From: Daphnia carinata
Lineage: Eukaryota > Arthropoda > Branchiopoda > Diplostraca > Daphniidae
Assembly: GCF_022539665.2 (NCBI RefSeq)
Contig: NC_081339.1
Span: forward strand, 3,342,517 to 3,406,516
Length of the DNA stretch: 64,000 nt
Reading direction: 5' to 3'
The translations under genes were made by a program, and so were the position numbers. A model generated the notes under the pieces. That model made no database searches and was not told the DNA's origin. It worked only from the letters and a program-made list of their open reading frames with translations. Below, piece by piece: positions 62,582 to 64,000 of the stretch (the stretch's first letter is position 1; each line of letters begins with the position of its first letter).

Positions 62582-64000
62582 TCAGCGAGTAAATATGAAC
62601 TCTTGGGTATCTAGCTGTGGATTGCATTCCTGTACGGTAATTTCTTGAGCATTTCGTGCGTCAAGACATAGATTGGAGAGTCTGTGAATGACGGTAACAC
62701 CACGCAATTGGCCCCTTTCCAGTTTGTCCCACAGCTGATCGTTGCTGGAGCTGCAGGGCAATGTGATTACTTGGGCTCCAATGTATGCTGGGTTAGGCGG
62801 CGCCAGACACCAAGAGCCATGACGTAATCGACCAGCAAGGTACAGCCATGCCTGCGAACCCGGACAATGTATGTAAGTCAATCTTAAGTTCATCTTTTCT
62901 TTTGACTTGTACCTGATTGCCACCCGTCATATGGCATGCATATAGGCCAATATGGCTGCCGGCACCGCGGCCGTAGGTGTCGAAACACAGCGATTTATAT
63001 TTTATGGCACCTGAGTTAGTACCACTTGGGTCACGCACTGTGGGCAAATGCTTCAATAGCTCGGGATATACGTTTTCAACGTACCACTTGAAAGGTTTGC
63101 AACCCAAACTCTCGCGAAGTGCGAGGCGGTCGGTGATGCTGTGAATATTTCATTAAGAGTACTGAAATGTTAGTGCTTAACACGTGGTATTACTTTCCGA
63201 ACGACACGGTTCTAGCCATTGGCACGGCAGCAAAGTAGTACTTTTTGTACTCGTCCATCCAAACCTCCGCCGCCCTATTTTTTAAAATGAACTTTGAAAC
63301 TCATCAAAACAGATATTGGTTTATAGATTCTTGTTACCTGCGAGTGTTCCGGGCAAAGATCGTTCCGGAACCACCTAGGGACGAACAATTTATTTTTTAG
63401 TGGCCCTTCTCTTGTATAGTTTTTTTTTATAAATTAACCTGGAAAAGAGTACGGGTGTTGTTTACGAAAAACATGACCTACTCTGCTGCAAGGAACGATT
63501 TCCAAGCGGCCACCACATTGCCATGTGCGGAATGAAATCTCTGTTCGTGATGAAACCATTAATAGTGAATGGATCAAAGAACGGTTTTGAGCTCACACGT
63601 AATTCAATGATCGTTAACACTGAGTTTCACCTACCCAGATTTTCGCCTCCCCAGATATCCATTTGAAGATCGTAGGCACCTAGCTTGTGAAAATATTTGC
63701 GGTCAATGACGAATAATCCACCAGCAATCATAGGTGTTCTGTCGAATTTCATTATATAGTGTTAGGTGATTACGAAACGTACGCAAAATATGTTACCTAA
63801 TCGGTATAGTCGGGTCGTTCTTCCTGCGAGCTTTTTCTTCAGCCGGCAATAGCTCCCATTTAAAAACTAAATTCCAATCGAACCCTCCTCGGAGTTCAGT
63901 TGAAGCTGCAATATACTGAAAACTATCCATTGCTATTACATCAATGACAGGGCAAACAATTCTCGTTCGATCCTTGGTTAAATTCAACAAAATTAAACTA
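62582..64000 (-). CDS. Polypeptide N-acetylgalactosaminyltransferase (partial, 5' end off window)
   Basis: GalNAc-transferases start mucin-type O-glycosylation in the Golgi. C-terminal eight exons: 63797-64000 (runs off the edge), 63635-63738, 63439-63540, 63338-63374, 63194-63274, 62913-63138, 62582-62851, with all phases matching. Catalytic-domain segments are [55 protein letters not shown] and [13 protein letters not shown] ricin-type lectin domain follows ([47 protein letters not shown]) and ends at the stop. The ricin repeats are degenerate. The exact paralogue cannot be assigned. The same window contains a mucin-like candidate substrate class, but no direct link is implied. Confidence 0.9.

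Overview
This is a eukaryotic nuclear window. Introns are short (mostly 50-80 nt, GT-AG), genes are dense, and the gene set is animal: a Neverland-type Rieske oxygenase, an arthropod-style CUB protein, a mucin-like membrane protein and an Rh channel. It fits an arthropod; small introns, frequent mononucleotide runs and gene content suggest a branchiopod crustacean such as Daphnia (inference, not proven). Gene models were built by hand from conserved protein segments joined at splice sites that keep the reading frame. Junctions are reliable where the frame and a conserved motif agree, and 5' ends are the weakest part.

Layout. 1-11.4 kb: no recognisable gene, very rich in homopolymers and microsatellites. 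11.5-13.2 kb: neverland (+). 13.5-18.0 kb: large secreted CUB-type protein (-), with a possible tiny secreted-peptide ORF behind it. 18.8-20.4 kb: BRF2-like Pol III factor (-). 20.8-22.7 kb: SLC38A7-like amino-acid transporter (-). 23.35-28.53 kb: a roughly 5.2-kb imperfect palindrome. Each arm carries a copy of an unknown intron-containing gene and a copy of a structured, Pol III-like RNA candidate, and the spacer holds several tRNA-like sequences. 29.0-31.1 kb: CSRNP/Axud1 (+). 32.7-34.7 kb: Rh ammonium transporter (-). 35.8-38.0 kb: REPS-like EH protein (+). 38.6-39.7 kb: OSCP1 (-), divergent from METTL4 (+) at 40.0-41.2 kb. 42.6-46.4 kb: Ser/Thr-rich mucin-like type I membrane protein (+). 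48.1-52.6 kb: BCR/ABR-type RhoGEF-RhoGAP (+), convergent with CDC40/PRP17 (-) at 53.2-55.5 kb. 56.3-59.0 kb: class I alpha-mannosidase (+), convergent with a small methyltransferase-like gene (-) at 59.5-60.3 kb. 61.2-62.3 kb: KRR1 (+). 62.6-64.0 kb: polypeptide GalNAc-transferase (-), cut by the window edge.

The genes are mostly housekeeping functions (splicing, ribosome biogenesis, glycosylation, Pol III transcription) mixed with physiological ones (ecdysteroid synthesis, ammonium transport, amino-acid transport). They form no operon-like pathway. The most unusual structure is the palindrome at 23-28.5 kb. The second most informative is a 36-nt chimeric exon in the BCR gene that looks like a tandem-duplication intron gain.
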